A stretch of DNA of 64,000 nucleotides, taken from contig JAQWUD010000038.1 of the NCBI GenBank assembly GCA_029242325.1, forward strand, positions 164,791 to 228,790, in the 5' to 3' direction. Below, piece after piece: positions 30,733-41,269 of the stretch. The notes below the pieces were generated by a model. It was not told the origin of the DNA, ran no database searches, and saw nothing but the letters and a program-made list of their open reading frames with translations. This DNA is from Luminiphilus sp. GTDB lineage: Bacteria; Pseudomonadota; Gammaproteobacteria; Pseudomonadales; Halieaceae. Position 1 is the first letter of the stretch; every line of letters starts with the position of its first letter. The position numbers and the translations under genes are program-made.

Positions 30733-33600
30733 ATGTCCTCTCCCTTGAAGAGCAACCTGCGCGATGCAGTTGCCCGCCTTTCAACGCGGATAGGCGACGC
30801 ACACTACGGAGCGCTTCATAGAGCGGCTCAGGTATGCGGCCAGCAGCTTCATTTTGAGGCGCTGATGGCAACGAGTGAGTTTTTTGTCGAGCAGGCGGCG
30901 CGCCAGCACGATTGGTTGCGGCGCGCGCTCGAGCAGGGTCAATGGCTGGATGATCGTGGCTGGGCGGAGAGAGATTGGGACCGCGCGTTGAGTGCCCTCC
31001 TCAAGCCGGGTCTCGATGAAGCCAAGATGTTGACGGCGCTACGGTTGTTTCGTCACCGTGAAATGCTGCGCATTCTGTGGCGCGACAAGGCACAAATCGC
31101 TGACGTTGAGGTCGCCTTCGGTGAACTTAGCCAGCTCGCAGATTGTTGTATCCGCGCCGCAGTTCGCTACGCCGAATCGACTCTCAGCGAGAAATATGGG
31201 ACACCAATCGGTGGCGAAAGCGGTGAAGCACAGGCACTTGTTGTACTCGGCATGGGTAAGTTGGGAGGCCAAGAACTCAACTTTTCTTCTGATGTCGATC
31301 TTATCTTTGCTTATCCCGAGGCAGGCGAAACGGTTGCTGGCCGCCAGCAGCTCGACAATCAGACCTATTTCACCCGGCTGGGGCAGATGGTTATTCGCCT
31401 TTTGGATGCGGTGACCGAGGAGGGGTTTGTGTTCCGGGTCGATATGCGACTGAGGCCCTATGGCGACAGTGGCGCATTGGTCGGCGCCTTTAGTGCTTTG
31501 GAGGTGTACTACCAGGAGCAGGGTAGGGAATGGGAGCGCTATGCCATGGTAAAAGCGCGGCCCATCACCGGCACGCCTGAGGCGCGGTGGGCATTGTCGG
31601 AGATGCTGGCATCTTTTGTTTATCGTCGTTACACAGATTTTTCGGTGATTGCTGCGCTGCGCGACATGAAAAGCATGATGCGGGCAGAGGTCACTCGGCG
31701 GGGTATGCGGGATGACCTTAAGCGCGGTGCAGGAGGAATCCGCGAGATTGAATTTATTGTCCAGAGTCTGCAGCTGATTCATGGGGGCAAATTGCCGGAG
31801 CTCCACTGCCGGTCATTGCTACACGCTTTGAAGGCGCTATCAACGGCGAAAATATTGCCGGCTGAGCAAGCGCTCCTGCTCGCGGAATACTACCGGTTGG
31901 AGCGCCGCATCGAGCACGGTTTGCAATCCATGCAGGATAAACAGACGCAGTCTCTGCCCATTGAGCCCACATCACGGGCTCAGCTGGCTGCGCTCACAGG
32001 CTTTGCTGAGTGGGAGGCTTTGGAGAGGTGTCTGACAGAAGCGCGCCAATCGGTCGCGGCGCTCTTTAATGATCTGATTGCAGAGCCCCCGGCTGCCCTA
32101 GAGGCTGACGACGATGAGCATACCCCTGCGCCTCGGCTGTTCTCAGAGCTCAGGTGCGACGACCTTCAGGTTATGGGGTATCGGCAGGCCGATGAAACCT
32201 GGTCAGCGCTGGAAGCGTTCCTTGATACCGCATGGACCGCCGCTTTACAGCCTGAAGGGCGTCGACGGCTGGAGGTGTTTTTACCGTTGCTCTGCGCTAC
32301 GGCAGCTGTGCGCCCGGACCCGGACCTGGCGCTGACGCGGAGCTTGCCTTTTGTCAGGGCAGTCTGTCGCCGCAGCGCGTATTTGGTGCTGTTACAGGAG
32401 AACCCTCGCGCTTTGGAGCATTTGCTGACTTTGGTCGGCGCAAGTGCGTGGGTGGCAGCTCGGCTCACCGCGCGTCCCGAACTGGTGGATGAGCTGCTTC
32501 ATGAATCCACCCTCTACAACGCTCCCAGCCGTGACGAGTTGCAGTCTTTGGTCAGGCAGCAATTGCTGCGGATACCAGAGGAAGATCTCGAGGCCCAAAT
32601 GGGCGCGCTGAGCAGAACAAAGGATGGCTTTACTCTGCGTGTTGCAGCGAGTGAACTCACTGGCACGCTGCCGATTATGAAGGTCAGTGACTACCTGACA
32701 TTTCTTGCCGAAGTGATGCTTGAACAAGCAGTGGCTGTGGCGCGCGCAGAATTGGTGCAGCGCTATGGCGAGCCGATCTCAGAGCATGCCGGCTTTGCCG
32801 TGATGGCCTACGGTAAGCTCGGAGGCATAGAGCTGAGCTATGGTTCGGATCTTGACCTGGTATTTGTATTCGATGGGGCCGAAGGTGAGACCGCGGGTCC
32901 CAAGGTTATCGATAACACACGGTTCTACACACGACTTGCCCAGAGGGTCGTGCACGTATTGTCTACACAAACCTATGCCGGAAGGCTTTATGAGGTTGAC
33001 CTGAGGTTGCGGCCAGACGGAGATTCTGGGCTTGTCGCCACCACCTTGTCCGCGCTGCGCCGCTACCAGACATCATCTGCCTGGGTATGGGAGCATCAGG
33101 CACTGGTTCGTGCGCGAGTGGTCGCAGGGGATCCTGCGCTCAGGAGCGCGCTGGAGGCGCTGCGCCACGACGTTCTGACGCTTTCCAGAGACCGAGAGCA
33201 GCTAGCCAGGTCGGTGTGCGAAATGAGACAGAAAATGCGCGCCGAGCATACTGCAGGCGGGCGTGACCTGGATTGCTTTGATCTGAAACGTGACCCCGGC
33301 GGTATTGTCGACATTGAATTTGTGGTGCAATACCTTGTGTTGGCGCATGCCAGCGAGCATCCCGGTCTGACAGAGTGGTCTGACGTGATTCGACTTCTGG
33401 ACGTGCTCGAAGGATCAGAGTGCGTTTCCGAGGATGATAAATCAGTGCTGGCGCAGGCTTATCTGAGCTATCGCAGCGCGACCCACGCTGCGGCGCTTCA
33501 GGGACGCAGCGCAGAGGCTAGCGCGACAGACTACCGGGGGCAGCGCGAGCAGGTACAGCGGGTGACCCGGGCCTTATTACCGGGGCTCCAGTCAGGGTAG
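30733..33600 (+). CDS. glnE: bifunctional glutamine synthetase adenylyltransferase/deadenylase
   Basis: Two nucleotidyltransferase domains (GMGKLGGQELNFSSDVDLIFAY; YGKLGGIELSYGSDLDLVFVF). Confidence 0.96.
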   Translation: MSSPLKSNLRDAVARLSTRIGDAHYGALHRAAQVCGQQLHFEALMATSEFFVEQAARQHDWLRRALEQGQWLDDRGWAERDWDRALSALLKPGLDEAKMLTALRLFRHREMLRILWRDKAQIADVEVAFGELSQLADCCIRAAVRYAESTLSEKYGTPIGGESGEAQALVVLGMGKLGGQELNFSSDVDLIFAYPEAGETVAGRQQLDNQTYFTRLGQMVIRLLDAVTEEGFVFRVDMRLRPYGDSGALVGAFSALEVYYQEQGREWERYAMVKARPITGTPEARWALSEMLASFVYRRYTDFSVIAALRDMKSMMRAEVTRRGMRDDLKRGAGGIREIEFIVQSLQLIHGGKLPELHCRSLLHALKALSTAKILPAEQALLLAEYYRLERRIEHGLQSMQDKQTQSLPIEPTSRAQLAALTGFAEWEALERCLTEARQSVAALFNDLIAEPPAALEADDDEHTPAPRLFSELRCDDLQVMGYRQADETWSALEAFLDTAWTAALQPEGRRRLEVFLPLLCATAAVRPDPDLALTRSLPFVRAVCRRSAYLVLLQENPRALEHLLTLVGASAWVAARLTARPELVDELLHESTLYNAPSRDELQSLVRQQLLRIPEEDLEAQMGALSRTKDGFTLRVAASELTGTLPIMKVSDYLTFLAEVMLEQAVAVARAELVQRYGEPISEHAGFAVMAYGKLGGIELSYGSDLDLVFVFDGAEGETAGPKVIDNTRFYTRLAQRVVHVLSTQTYAGRLYEVDLRLRPDGDSGLVATTLSALRRYQTSSAWVWEHQALVRARVVAGDPALRSALEALRHDVLTLSRDREQLARSVCEMRQKMRAEHTAGGRDLDCFDLKRDPGGIVDIEFVVQYLVLAHASEHPGLTEWSDVIRLLDVLEGSECVSEDDKSVLAQAYLSYRSATHAAALQGRSAEASATDYRGQREQVQRVTRALLPGLQSG

Positions 33601-33663
33601 AATTCGGCATTACCGCGAAACAATCCGGCGCGGAACACCGGATCATAGATGTACCCGCAACAT

Positions 33664-33700
33664 CGACATACGCTACACCGACATACGCTACACCGACATA
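33664..33700. repeat. 15-bp tandem repeat (CGACATACGCTACAC, two full copies plus 7 bp)
   Basis: Read directly: cgacatacgctacac cgacatacgctacac cgacata, just upstream of the ilvE RBS. Confidence 0.95.
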
Positions 33701-33711
33701 AAGGAAACAGC

Positions 33712-34638
33712 ATGGACCTCTCACAACTCTCCGGCCACATATGGCTCGACGGCGAAATGGTGCCCTGGCAGGAGGCGCGGGTTCATGTGCTCACGCACAC
33801 TTTTCATTATGGCCTCGGTGTATTTGAGGGTGTCCGTGCCTACAAAACGCCTGAGGGCCCCTCGATATTCCGGCTGAGAGAGCATACTGACCGCCTGTTC
33901 CGGTCAGCGCATATTTTGCGCATGGATATGCCCTTTGATAAGGAGACGCTCAGTGCCGCGCAGCGGGAGGTGGTCCGGAGCAACGAGCTTGATGAGGCTT
34001 ACATTCGACCGATGTGCTTTCTCGGCTCTGAGGGAATGGGTCTGCGGGCCGACAACTTAAAAACCCACGTGATGGTGGCTTCCTGGGCGTGGCCTTCTTA
34101 CATGGATCCTGAAGCGCGTGATCGCGGCATTCGTATTGCGACGTCAAGCTATACCCGCCACCACGTCAATATCACTATGTGCAAAGCCAAGGCCAACGGC
34201 AATTACATCAACTCGATCCTCGCTTTGCGAGAGGCCATGGATGCCGGCTTTGAAGAAGCGTTGATGCTGGATAATGAGGGGTATGTCGCTGAGGGTAGCG
34301 GAGAGAATTTCTTTCTGGTACGTGATGGCGTTTTGTACACACCGGAGCTGACCTCTTGCCTGGAGGGCATTACTCGCGACAGTATTTTGCGCATCGCGGC
34401 CGACCAGGGGCTCGAAGTGAGAGAGAAGCGAATAACGCGTGATGAAGTGTATGTTGCGGACGAAGCGTTTTTCACTGGTACCGCTGCGGAGGTGGTGCCC
34501 ATCCGCGAATTGGATAACCGCACCATTGGCGACGGTAAACGCGGGCCGATTACGGAGAAACTGCAAACAATCTATCTTGAGGCGGTGCGCGGTGCGCAAC
34601 CTCGCTATGCAGAGTGGCTGGCCCCCGTCGCTCACTAG
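33712..34638 (+). CDS. ilvE: branched-chain amino acid aminotransferase
   Basis: HTFHYGLGVFEGVRAY, KANGNYINSILALREA, EGSGENFFLV motifs; RBS aaagga upstream. Confidence 0.96.
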   Translation: MDLSQLSGHIWLDGEMVPWQEARVHVLTHTFHYGLGVFEGVRAYKTPEGPSIFRLREHTDRLFRSAHILRMDMPFDKETLSAAQREVVRSNELDEAYIRPMCFLGSEGMGLRADNLKTHVMVASWAWPSYMDPEARDRGIRIATSSYTRHHVNITMCKAKANGNYINSILALREAMDAGFEEALMLDNEGYVAEGSGENFFLVRDGVLYTPELTSCLEGITRDSILRIAADQGLEVREKRITRDEVYVADEAFFTGTAAEVVPIRELDNRTIGDGKRGPITEKLQTIYLEAVRGAQPRYAEWLAPVAH

Positions 34639-34802
34639 CCCATTCGATCAGTTCACCCGGTATCGATGCCTCGGTATCGGGCTGCGAGGGTCAGGCAGCA
34701 TGACGCGGGGTGCCACACAGTGCTCTCAAGTGCCTTGCACCTCCGGCTACCCTTTCGAGATGCGCAGCTCGCTAACGCCTACGAACCGAGGAGACTCTAA
34801 GA

Positions 34803-35609
34803 ATGGAAAGCCTTCCCAGCGGTATTCAATATCGTCACTGGCCAACTCCAAGCGCAAAAGCCTGCGTGCTGCTGGTACACGGACTGGCGGAACATACCGG
34901 CCGCTACGAGCGAGTGGCGGCGCGATTCAATGAGTGTGGTGTCGCGGTGGTGGGCCCCGATCATATTGGGCATGGCGCCTCCCCGGGGGTGCGGTGCCAC
35001 GTCAATCAGTTTGCTGAATATGTAGCCCCGTTAAGCGCGCTGCGCACCCGGATTGGTGATTGGTATCCCGACACGCCAGTGTTTTTGCTGGGGCACAGCA
35101 TGGGTGGTCTGATTGCTGCGCATGCGTTATTCGAGGCGCAAGCATCCTATCGTGGTGCAATGTTTTCGGGCCCTGCCTTTACCGCAGTTGATCCAGTTTC
35201 GTCCTTCACCATCTGGATAGGTCGGTTGCTGCGGAGCCTGTTGCCGAAAATGGGCATGCTTGCCCTCAATGCACAGGAAGTCAGCCGGGACCCTGAGGTG
35301 GTTGCGGACTATCTCGCAGACCCGCTGGTCTTTAGCGGCAAGATCACAACATCCTTGGGTCTCGAGATACTGGATGCGATGGAGGCTGCGCTCGTCCGAG
35401 CAGGAGCATTGACACTGCCGGTGTACATCGCTCACGGAGACGCCGATGTTATGGCGGGGCCCGAGGGTTCCAGCGCGTTTTTCGAAGCGCTGTCGTCAGA
35501 CGATAAGACGCTCGATTTTTGGCCCGGGCTATATCACGAGATCTTCCATGAGCCTGAGGCAGAGGAAGTCATCGCACGCTACGTCAAATGGCTCGAGGCG
35601 CATTTGTGA
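34803..35609 (+). CDS. alpha/beta hydrolase, monoacylglycerol lipase-like
   Basis: VLLVHGLAEHTGRYERVAARF, LLGHSMGGLIAAH (GXSXG), C-terminal GLYHEIFHEPE. Confidence 0.9.
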   Translation: MESLPSGIQYRHWPTPSAKACVLLVHGLAEHTGRYERVAARFNECGVAVVGPDHIGHGASPGVRCHVNQFAEYVAPLSALRTRIGDWYPDTPVFLLGHSMGGLIAAHALFEAQASYRGAMFSGPAFTAVDPVSSFTIWIGRLLRSLLPKMGMLALNAQEVSRDPEVVADYLADPLVFSGKITTSLGLEILDAMEAALVRAGALTLPVYIAHGDADVMAGPEGSSAFFEALSSDDKTLDFWPGLYHEIFHEPEAEEVIARYVKWLEAHL

Positions 35610-36496
35610 GCGTGCCCCGAGCGCTGGTTCTTGGTGCGGGTGGTCAGCTCGGAATGGCCTGCACTGCCCGTTCTCCCGGGTCAATCGAAGTGGTTGGAGT
35701 GACAAGAAGAGAATGTGATATCACTGACTATGGCGCGCTGGAGCGCTGCCTGGATCGGATAGCACCCAAAGTCGTCGTCAATGCAGCCGCCTACACCGCG
35801 GTTGATGACGCCGAAGATCACCCGGAACAAGCGAACGCTATCAACGCTGATGCACCGTCAGCCCTGGCCGAGATCTGTGCCCAACGCGGTGCCCGGCTGG
35901 TACACCTCTCAACAGATTTCGTTTTTGATGGCGCGGGCACGGCACCTTACGCCCCCGACTCGCGAACCGCTCCGCTGGGTGTTTACGGTGCCAGTAAGCT
36001 CATTGGCGAGCAGGCTGTGACTGCCAGTGGCGTCAGCCATGCGGTGGTGCGCACCAGTTGGGTGTATGCAGCGACTGGACATAATTTTTTGCTTACCATG
36101 CTGCGATTAATGCGCGAACGATCTGTCGTGCGGGTGGTAAATGACCAGATTGGTTCACCTACTTCGGCTACCGGACTCGCCGAGATCTGCTGGGCGCTGG
36201 CACTGCGTGAGGAAGTCAGCGGCGTATTTCACTGGTCAGATCGCGGTGAGGTCAGCTGGTATGACTTTGCCTGCGCTATCAGAGATGAGGCAACAGCCCT
36301 CGGGCTGTTGGCTGAACCTGTATCAGTGGAACCCATCGCAAATGAGGCTTTTCCGACCAAGGCGCGGCGACCGCGTTACAGCGTGCTCGACGTCGAGGAG
36401 ACTTGTTCGCTACTGAGGGTGGCGCCACGTCCTTGGCGAGAAGCGCTCCGTGACGTGCTACGGTCGGTCAGCGCAATGGAGGAGGTAAGGCCATGA
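35606..36496 (+). CDS. rfbD: dTDP-4-dehydrorhamnose reductase
   Basis: LVLGAGGQLGMA, VVNAAAYTAVDDAE, STDFVFDG, YGASKLIGE motifs; GTG start overlapping upstream stop. Confidence 0.93.
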   Translation: MSVPRALVLGAGGQLGMACTARSPGSIEVVGVTRRECDITDYGALERCLDRIAPKVVVNAAAYTAVDDAEDHPEQANAINADAPSALAEICAQRGARLVHLSTDFVFDGAGTAPYAPDSRTAPLGVYGASKLIGEQAVTASGVSHAVVRTSWVYAATGHNFLLTMLRLMRERSVVRVVNDQIGSPTSATGLAEICWALALREEVSGVFHWSDRGEVSWYDFACAIRDEATALGLLAEPVSVEPIANEAFPTKARRPRYSVLDVEETCSLLRVAPRPWREALRDVLRSVSAMEEVRP

Positions 36497-37554
36497 CGCG
36501 GTCCCTGATGGTGACAGGGGGTGCTGGATTCATTGGTGTGAATTTTGTCTACCACTGGGCCCTTACCCGGCCTGACGATCAACTCGTAGTGCTCGACGCA
36601 CTGACCTATGCAGGCAATCGAGCCAGCTTGTCGTCCCTCGAGCAAACCAAGCGCATCCGCTTTGTGGAGGGTGACATCTGTGACGCCGCTTTGGTAGCGC
36701 AAGTGATGGCCGCGCACGATATCGACACCATCGTTCACTTTGCCGCAGAGAGTCATGTTGACCGGTCTATCACCGGCCCCGACGCCTTTATCCGAACTAA
36801 TCTTGAGGGCACGCATACGCTTCTGGCGGCTGCTCGCCAAGCGTGGTTGATCGGATCAGGCAGAGAGCATCGTTTCCACCACGTGTCCACCGACGAGGTA
36901 TACGGCGCGCTCACTGCCGCCGATCCGCCCTTTACCGAGACGACGCGTTATGAGCCCAATTCGCCTTACTCTGCGAGCAAGGCCGGCAGTGATCACCTGG
37001 TACGCGCCTACCATCACACCTATGGGCTGCAGGTCACGACCAGCAACTGCTCGAATAATTATGGCCCCTTCCACTTTCCGGAAAAACTGATCCCCCTCTG
37101 CCTTACCCGGATACTTGATGGCGGTCAGCTGCCGGTTTATGGCGACGGAAGCAATATCCGCGATTGGCTGTATGTGGAGGACCATGCTCGGGGGATTGCG
37201 GCGATTCTCGAATCCGGAGCGCCTGGCGAAACGTATAACATTGGTGGCCACAACGAGTGGGCCAACCTCGATATTGTGAAGCAGCTGTGTCGCGTGATGG
37301 ACGACCGCTTTGCGGCGGACGACACGCTCGCATCCCGCTTCCCAAAGGCGCCTCAGGCGCGCGGGAACAGCGCGGAATCTCTCATTGAGTTTGTTGGTGA
37401 TCGCGCGGGACATGACTGGCGCTATGCTATTGATGCTGGAAAAATTGCAGAAGAGCTGGGTTTTATCCCGCAGGAAACCTTCGAGACCGGACTGGTAAAA
37501 ACGGTCGACTGGTACTTGGGCAACGAGGTCTGGTGGCGGCCGCTACTGGGTTAA
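36493..37554 (+). CDS. rfbB: dTDP-glucose 4,6-dehydratase
   Basis: VTGGAGFIGVNFVYHW, HFAAESHVDRSI, YSASKAGSDHLVRAYHHTYGL, SNNYGPFHFPEKLIPL. Confidence 0.97.
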   Translation: MTRSLMVTGGAGFIGVNFVYHWALTRPDDQLVVLDALTYAGNRASLSSLEQTKRIRFVEGDICDAALVAQVMAAHDIDTIVHFAAESHVDRSITGPDAFIRTNLEGTHTLLAAARQAWLIGSGREHRFHHVSTDEVYGALTAADPPFTETTRYEPNSPYSASKAGSDHLVRAYHHTYGLQVTTSNCSNNYGPFHFPEKLIPLCLTRILDGGQLPVYGDGSNIRDWLYVEDHARGIAAILESGAPGETYNIGGHNEWANLDIVKQLCRVMDDRFAADDTLASRFPKAPQARGNSAESLIEFVGDRAGHDWRYAIDAGKIAEELGFIPQETFETGLVKTVDWYLGNEVWWRPLLG

Positions 37555-37652
37555 CGTAGGGGCGTGCCGCGTGCTTACCACTGAGACAGGCACCCGGCGA
37601 AAGCGAAGGCGCGCTTACTGGGTCCGTAACGTCAGGCCAATGCGAGGCCAAT

Positions 37653-38216
37653 TTATAAAGCCGCGTGATTTCTCGCGTCCAATTCCGCCCAACTGATGCC
37701 TTGGTGGTCCTTATCGGAGAGTTGCGGCGGTTCATTGGCAGGGATGGACCATTCAACGCCAATATGCGGGTCATTCCAAGCGAGCGTTACTTCGCTTTCC
37801 GGGCGGTAGTAATCAGTGCACTTATATAAAAAATCGGTGTAATCACTCAGCACGTAAAATCCATGAGCGCAGCCTGGTGGAACCCAAAGCTGTTGATGGT
37901 TTTCCGCACTGAGGGTAACGCCGTGCCACTTACCGTAGCTGGCCGAGTGTTTCCTGCAGTCGACCACCACATCAAAAACGGCACCCGCCAGTACCTGTAC
38001 CAATTTGCCCTGAGGTTGCTCGGTCTGCAGATGCAGCCCCCTGAGAATGCCCCGAGCCGATCGGCTATGGTTGTCTTGGACAAAAGGCAGCGTGATGCCG
38101 GCATCGACGTAGCGCGCTGCATGCCAGGTTTCGAGAAAGAACCCCCGGGAATCGCCGTGTACGGTGGGGGTGATCAGGGTGACACCCGCCAGAGGCGTCG
38201 ACTCAATCTCCATCAA
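37653..38216 (-). CDS. rfbC: dTDP-4-dehydrorhamnose 3,5-epimerase
   Basis: [42 protein letters not shown]. Confidence 0.96.
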   Translation of the reverse strand: MMEIESTPLAGVTLITPTVHGDSRGFFLETWHAARYVDAGITLPFVQDNHSRSARGILRGLHLQTEQPQGKLVQVLAGAVFDVVVDCRKHSASYGKWHGVTLSAENHQQLWVPPGCAHGFYVLSDYTDFLYKCTDYYRPESEVTLAWNDPHIGVEWSIPANEPPQLSDKDHQGISWAELDARNHAAL

Positions 38217-39111
38217 AAACGGGCCCCGAGTCGCTTACCATCGCTTGCAGGTAGGTGCCGTAACCGCTCTTGATCAGGGGTGCTGCCAGTGCAAGAACCT
38301 GGTCAGCGTCGATATATCCTAGCCGATAGGCTATCTCCTCAAGGCAGGCGACTTTCAGGCCCTGGCGTTCTTCAATTACGCGAATAAAGTTGCCCGCATC
38401 GAGTAGGGACTGGTGCGTGCCAGTATCCAGCCACGCGGTACCGAGGCCCATGACCTCGACGTGCAGCGTTCCCTGCTCCAGATAATGACGGTTCACGTCG
38501 GTGATCTCGAGCTCACCTCGCTCAGATGGGGAAATGGACTTGGCGACTGAGATGACGTCGTTGTCGTAGAAATAGAGGCCCGTCACGGCGTAATGGGAGC
38601 GGGGTTCCGCCGGCTTTTCCTCGATGCCTATTGCTCGGCCCTCACCATTGAACTCGATCACGCCGTAGCGCTCTGGGTCTTGCACGTAATAGGCAAATAC
38701 CGATGCGCCTTGGGTTCGCTGCGCCGCCCGGCGGAGTTTGGAGGTAAAGCCCGCTCCGTAGAAAATATTGTCGCCCAGTAAAAGGCAAACGGGGTCCTTT
38801 GCAATGAAAGCCTCGCCTAGGATGAAGGCTTGGGCGAGGCCGTCAGGGCTATCCTGAATGGTGTACTGAATGTGGACGCCCCACTGACTTCCGTCACCCA
38901 AGAGATCGGCGTATGCAATCTGATCGCGGGGCGTGGTAATGATCAGGATATCCCGGATACCCGATTGCATCAGTGTGGCCAGCGGGTAATAAATCATGGG
39001 CTTGTCATACACGGGCATCAGCTGCTTACTGACGGTCGTGGTCAGTGGATGCAATCGCGTTCCGGACCCGCCGGCGAGAATGATGCCCTTGTATGCAGTG
39101 TGCTCGGCCAT
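38203..39111 (-). CDS. rfbA: glucose-1-phosphate thymidylyltransferase
   Basis: [37 protein letters not shown]. Confidence 0.97.
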   Translation of the reverse strand: MAEHTAYKGIILAGGSGTRLHPLTTTVSKQLMPVYDKPMIYYPLATLMQSGIRDILIITTPRDQIAYADLLGDGSQWGVHIQYTIQDSPDGLAQAFILGEAFIAKDPVCLLLGDNIFYGAGFTSKLRRAAQRTQGASVFAYYVQDPERYGVIEFNGEGRAIGIEEKPAEPRSHYAVTGLYFYDNDVISVAKSISPSERGELEITDVNRHYLEQGTLHVEVMGLGTAWLDTGTHQSLLDAGNFIRVIEERQGLKVACLEEIAYRLGYIDADQVLALAAPLIKSGYGTYLQAMVSDSGPVFDGD

Positions 39112-39275
39112 GATGAAAGGATATCCCAACGGGCGCAGGAGTGTAGCGCCCGTTGGTGTCATTAGCGAGAGGTCACCCCAATGGGTGGCGCTGTACTTGC
39201 CGTCGGGCCATCGATAATATGGCACCCTGACTGCCAACAGTTGCCACCCCTTCGGAGCGACCTATCAACGCCCCC

Positions 39276-40550
39276 GTGCAAACTCCCGACATCGTTCAGC
39301 CGGAAGCCTGCCTGTCTGCCGAGAAGCCCCTTCGAATCGCTCTGCTGGGATATCGCTCTGCGCCTTTCTCGGGAGGGCAAGGGGTGTATCTGCGGTATCT
39401 CAGTCAAGCCCTGGTCGCATTGGGCCACGAAGTGACTGTGATCTCAGGGCCGCCTTATCCACAGCTGGTGGAAGGGGTCGCGCTGGTCAAGTTACCCAGT
39501 CTTGATCTCTATGCCCGGCCGTTATCGAGCGTCACCTTCGCCGACCTCAAAGACAGGCTGGGACGCAGGGAGTGGATCAGTAAGCTAACGGGGGGATTTG
39601 TCGAGCCATGGACGTTTGCCGAGCGCGCGCGCGAATGGCTGTTGCGGCATGCTTCGGAATTTGACGTCATACACGACAATCAAACCTTGGCCGATGGAAT
39701 CCTCGACTTGCAGCGCGCGGGCTTGCCTGTTATCACGACGATTCATCATCCCATCACCCGGGATCTGCGGGTTGCCCTGGCCAGTGAACCACGGTGGTGG
39801 TGGCGGTTGTTGATACGGCGCTGGCATTCCTTTTTGGGTATGCAGGCCAGCGTTGCACGGCAACTCTCTCACATTGTGACCGTATCGAGGCTTTCTGCGA
39901 CTGACATTGCGACCGATTTTGGTGTGATGCCGGCGGTATTAAAAGTCATACCCAACGGCGTGGACACGGCGCTTTTTCGGCCGTTACCGGAGGTGGCACG
40001 GCAATCGAATCAGATTATTGCCACCGCGTCGGCTGATGCACCTTTGAAGGGGCTGTCCACTTTGCTCCATGCGGTCGGCAAGTTGACTCAAAAGCGCCCA
40101 GAACTCCGTCTGGTGCTGATCGCCCGGCCTAAGCCCGGTGGCGATACGGAGAGGGTGATCGACGCGCTTGGACTGGCCGAGCGAATCCAATTTGTTGGTG
40201 GTGCGACCCATGAAGAGATCAATCAGCTCTATGCGGAGAGCGCCGCGGCTGTCGTACCGTCTCTTTACGAAGGTTTTGGTCTTCCAGCGGTGGAGGCAAT
40301 GTCGGCCGGCATCCCCTTGATATCCAGTGATGGCGGCGCGCTGGCGGAAGTCGTTGGGGAGGGCGGTTTGCTCGTGCCGGCCGGCGACAGTGAGGCGCTC
40401 GCCGCCGGTCTGCAGCGGGTCCTTTCCGACGCCGACCTCGCCAGGGAGTTGTCGAACAGAGGCTTGAGGCGGGCGCGGCAGCAGTTTTGTTGGTCGGTGT
40501 GCGCGCAGCAGATGGTCGATGAGTACCGGGCCTGTATCAGCAGATGTTAA
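39276..40550 (+). CDS. glycosyltransferase family 4 (GT-B fold)
   Basis: PNGVDTALFRPLP, VPSLYEGFGLPAVEAMSAGIPLISSDGGALAEVVGEGG; start uncertain. Confidence 0.92.
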   Translation: MQTPDIVQPEACLSAEKPLRIALLGYRSAPFSGGQGVYLRYLSQALVALGHEVTVISGPPYPQLVEGVALVKLPSLDLYARPLSSVTFADLKDRLGRREWISKLTGGFVEPWTFAERAREWLLRHASEFDVIHDNQTLADGILDLQRAGLPVITTIHHPITRDLRVALASEPRWWWRLLIRRWHSFLGMQASVARQLSHIVTVSRLSATDIATDFGVMPAVLKVIPNGVDTALFRPLPEVARQSNQIIATASADAPLKGLSTLLHAVGKLTQKRPELRLVLIARPKPGGDTERVIDALGLAERIQFVGGATHEEINQLYAESAAAVVPSLYEGFGLPAVEAMSAGIPLISSDGGALAEVVGEGGLLVPAGDSEALAAGLQRVLSDADLARELSNRGLRRARQQFCWSVCAQQMVDEYRACISRC

Positions 40551-41269
40551 CGGTTGATCTCAACAGACTGTCACTGCGTCCAGGGCAGCTCTTTCTCGAT
40601 ATCGGTTGCGGAGAGGGCCGCCATACCCTGGCCGCTCACCGAGTGCCCGGCGTGTATGCCTTGGGGCTCGACTTATCGGTCAAGGATTTATCGACGGCAA
40701 TCAGTCGTATTGGAGATATGGCGCCCCATAGCCCTCAGGGAGAAGTCGCCTTTGGGGTCGGTGATGCAACCACATTGCCTATCGCTGATGAGACGGTAGA
40801 CGCCGTGGTGGCAAGTGAGATTCTGGAGCATATTCCCAATTATCTCGTAGTGCTGGAGGAGGTCTGGCGGGTGCTGAAACCTGGCGGTCACTTTTGCCTC
40901 AGCGTCCCCAGGCAATGGCCTGAATGGGTGTGCTGGAAATTGAGTGAGGGCTACCGCAATACCCCGGGCGGCCACATCCGAATCTTTGACGCAATGCATC
41001 TACGTCGCGAGGTCGAGCGGAACGGGTTCTCTTTTATGGGTCGAGGCAGCGCCCATGCCTTGCACGTGCCTTTTTGGTGGCTGAAGTGTCTCTTTTGGCG
41101 CAGCGAGAAAGAGCACAGGCTGGTCACCGCTTATCACAAGCTCTTGGTCTGGGATCTGCTGCGACGCCCGTGGATTACGAGAGTGTTCGACGCACTTCTC
41201 AATCCGGTAATGGGGAAGAGCGTGGTGCTGTATTTTTCGAAGCCCCATCGCAACGACAATCTCGCATGA
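40544..41269 (+). CDS. class I SAM-dependent methyltransferase (Methyltransf_11-like)
   Basis: LFLDIGCGEGRHTLAAH, VDAVVASEILEHIPNYLVVLEEVWRVLKPGGHFCLSVPR. Confidence 0.9.
   Translation: MLTVDLNRLSLRPGQLFLDIGCGEGRHTLAAHRVPGVYALGLDLSVKDLSTAISRIGDMAPHSPQGEVAFGVGDATTLPIADETVDAVVASEILEHIPNYLVVLEEVWRVLKPGGHFCLSVPRQWPEWVCWKLSEGYRNTPGGHIRIFDAMHLRREVERNGFSFMGRGSAHALHVPFWWLKCLFWRSEKEHRLVTAYHKLLVWDLLRRPWITRVFDALLNPVMGKSVVLYFSKPHRNDNLA

Noticed and set aside
31039-31806. 255-codon ORF antisense to glnE
   Set aside because: Embedded in glnE, no domain features
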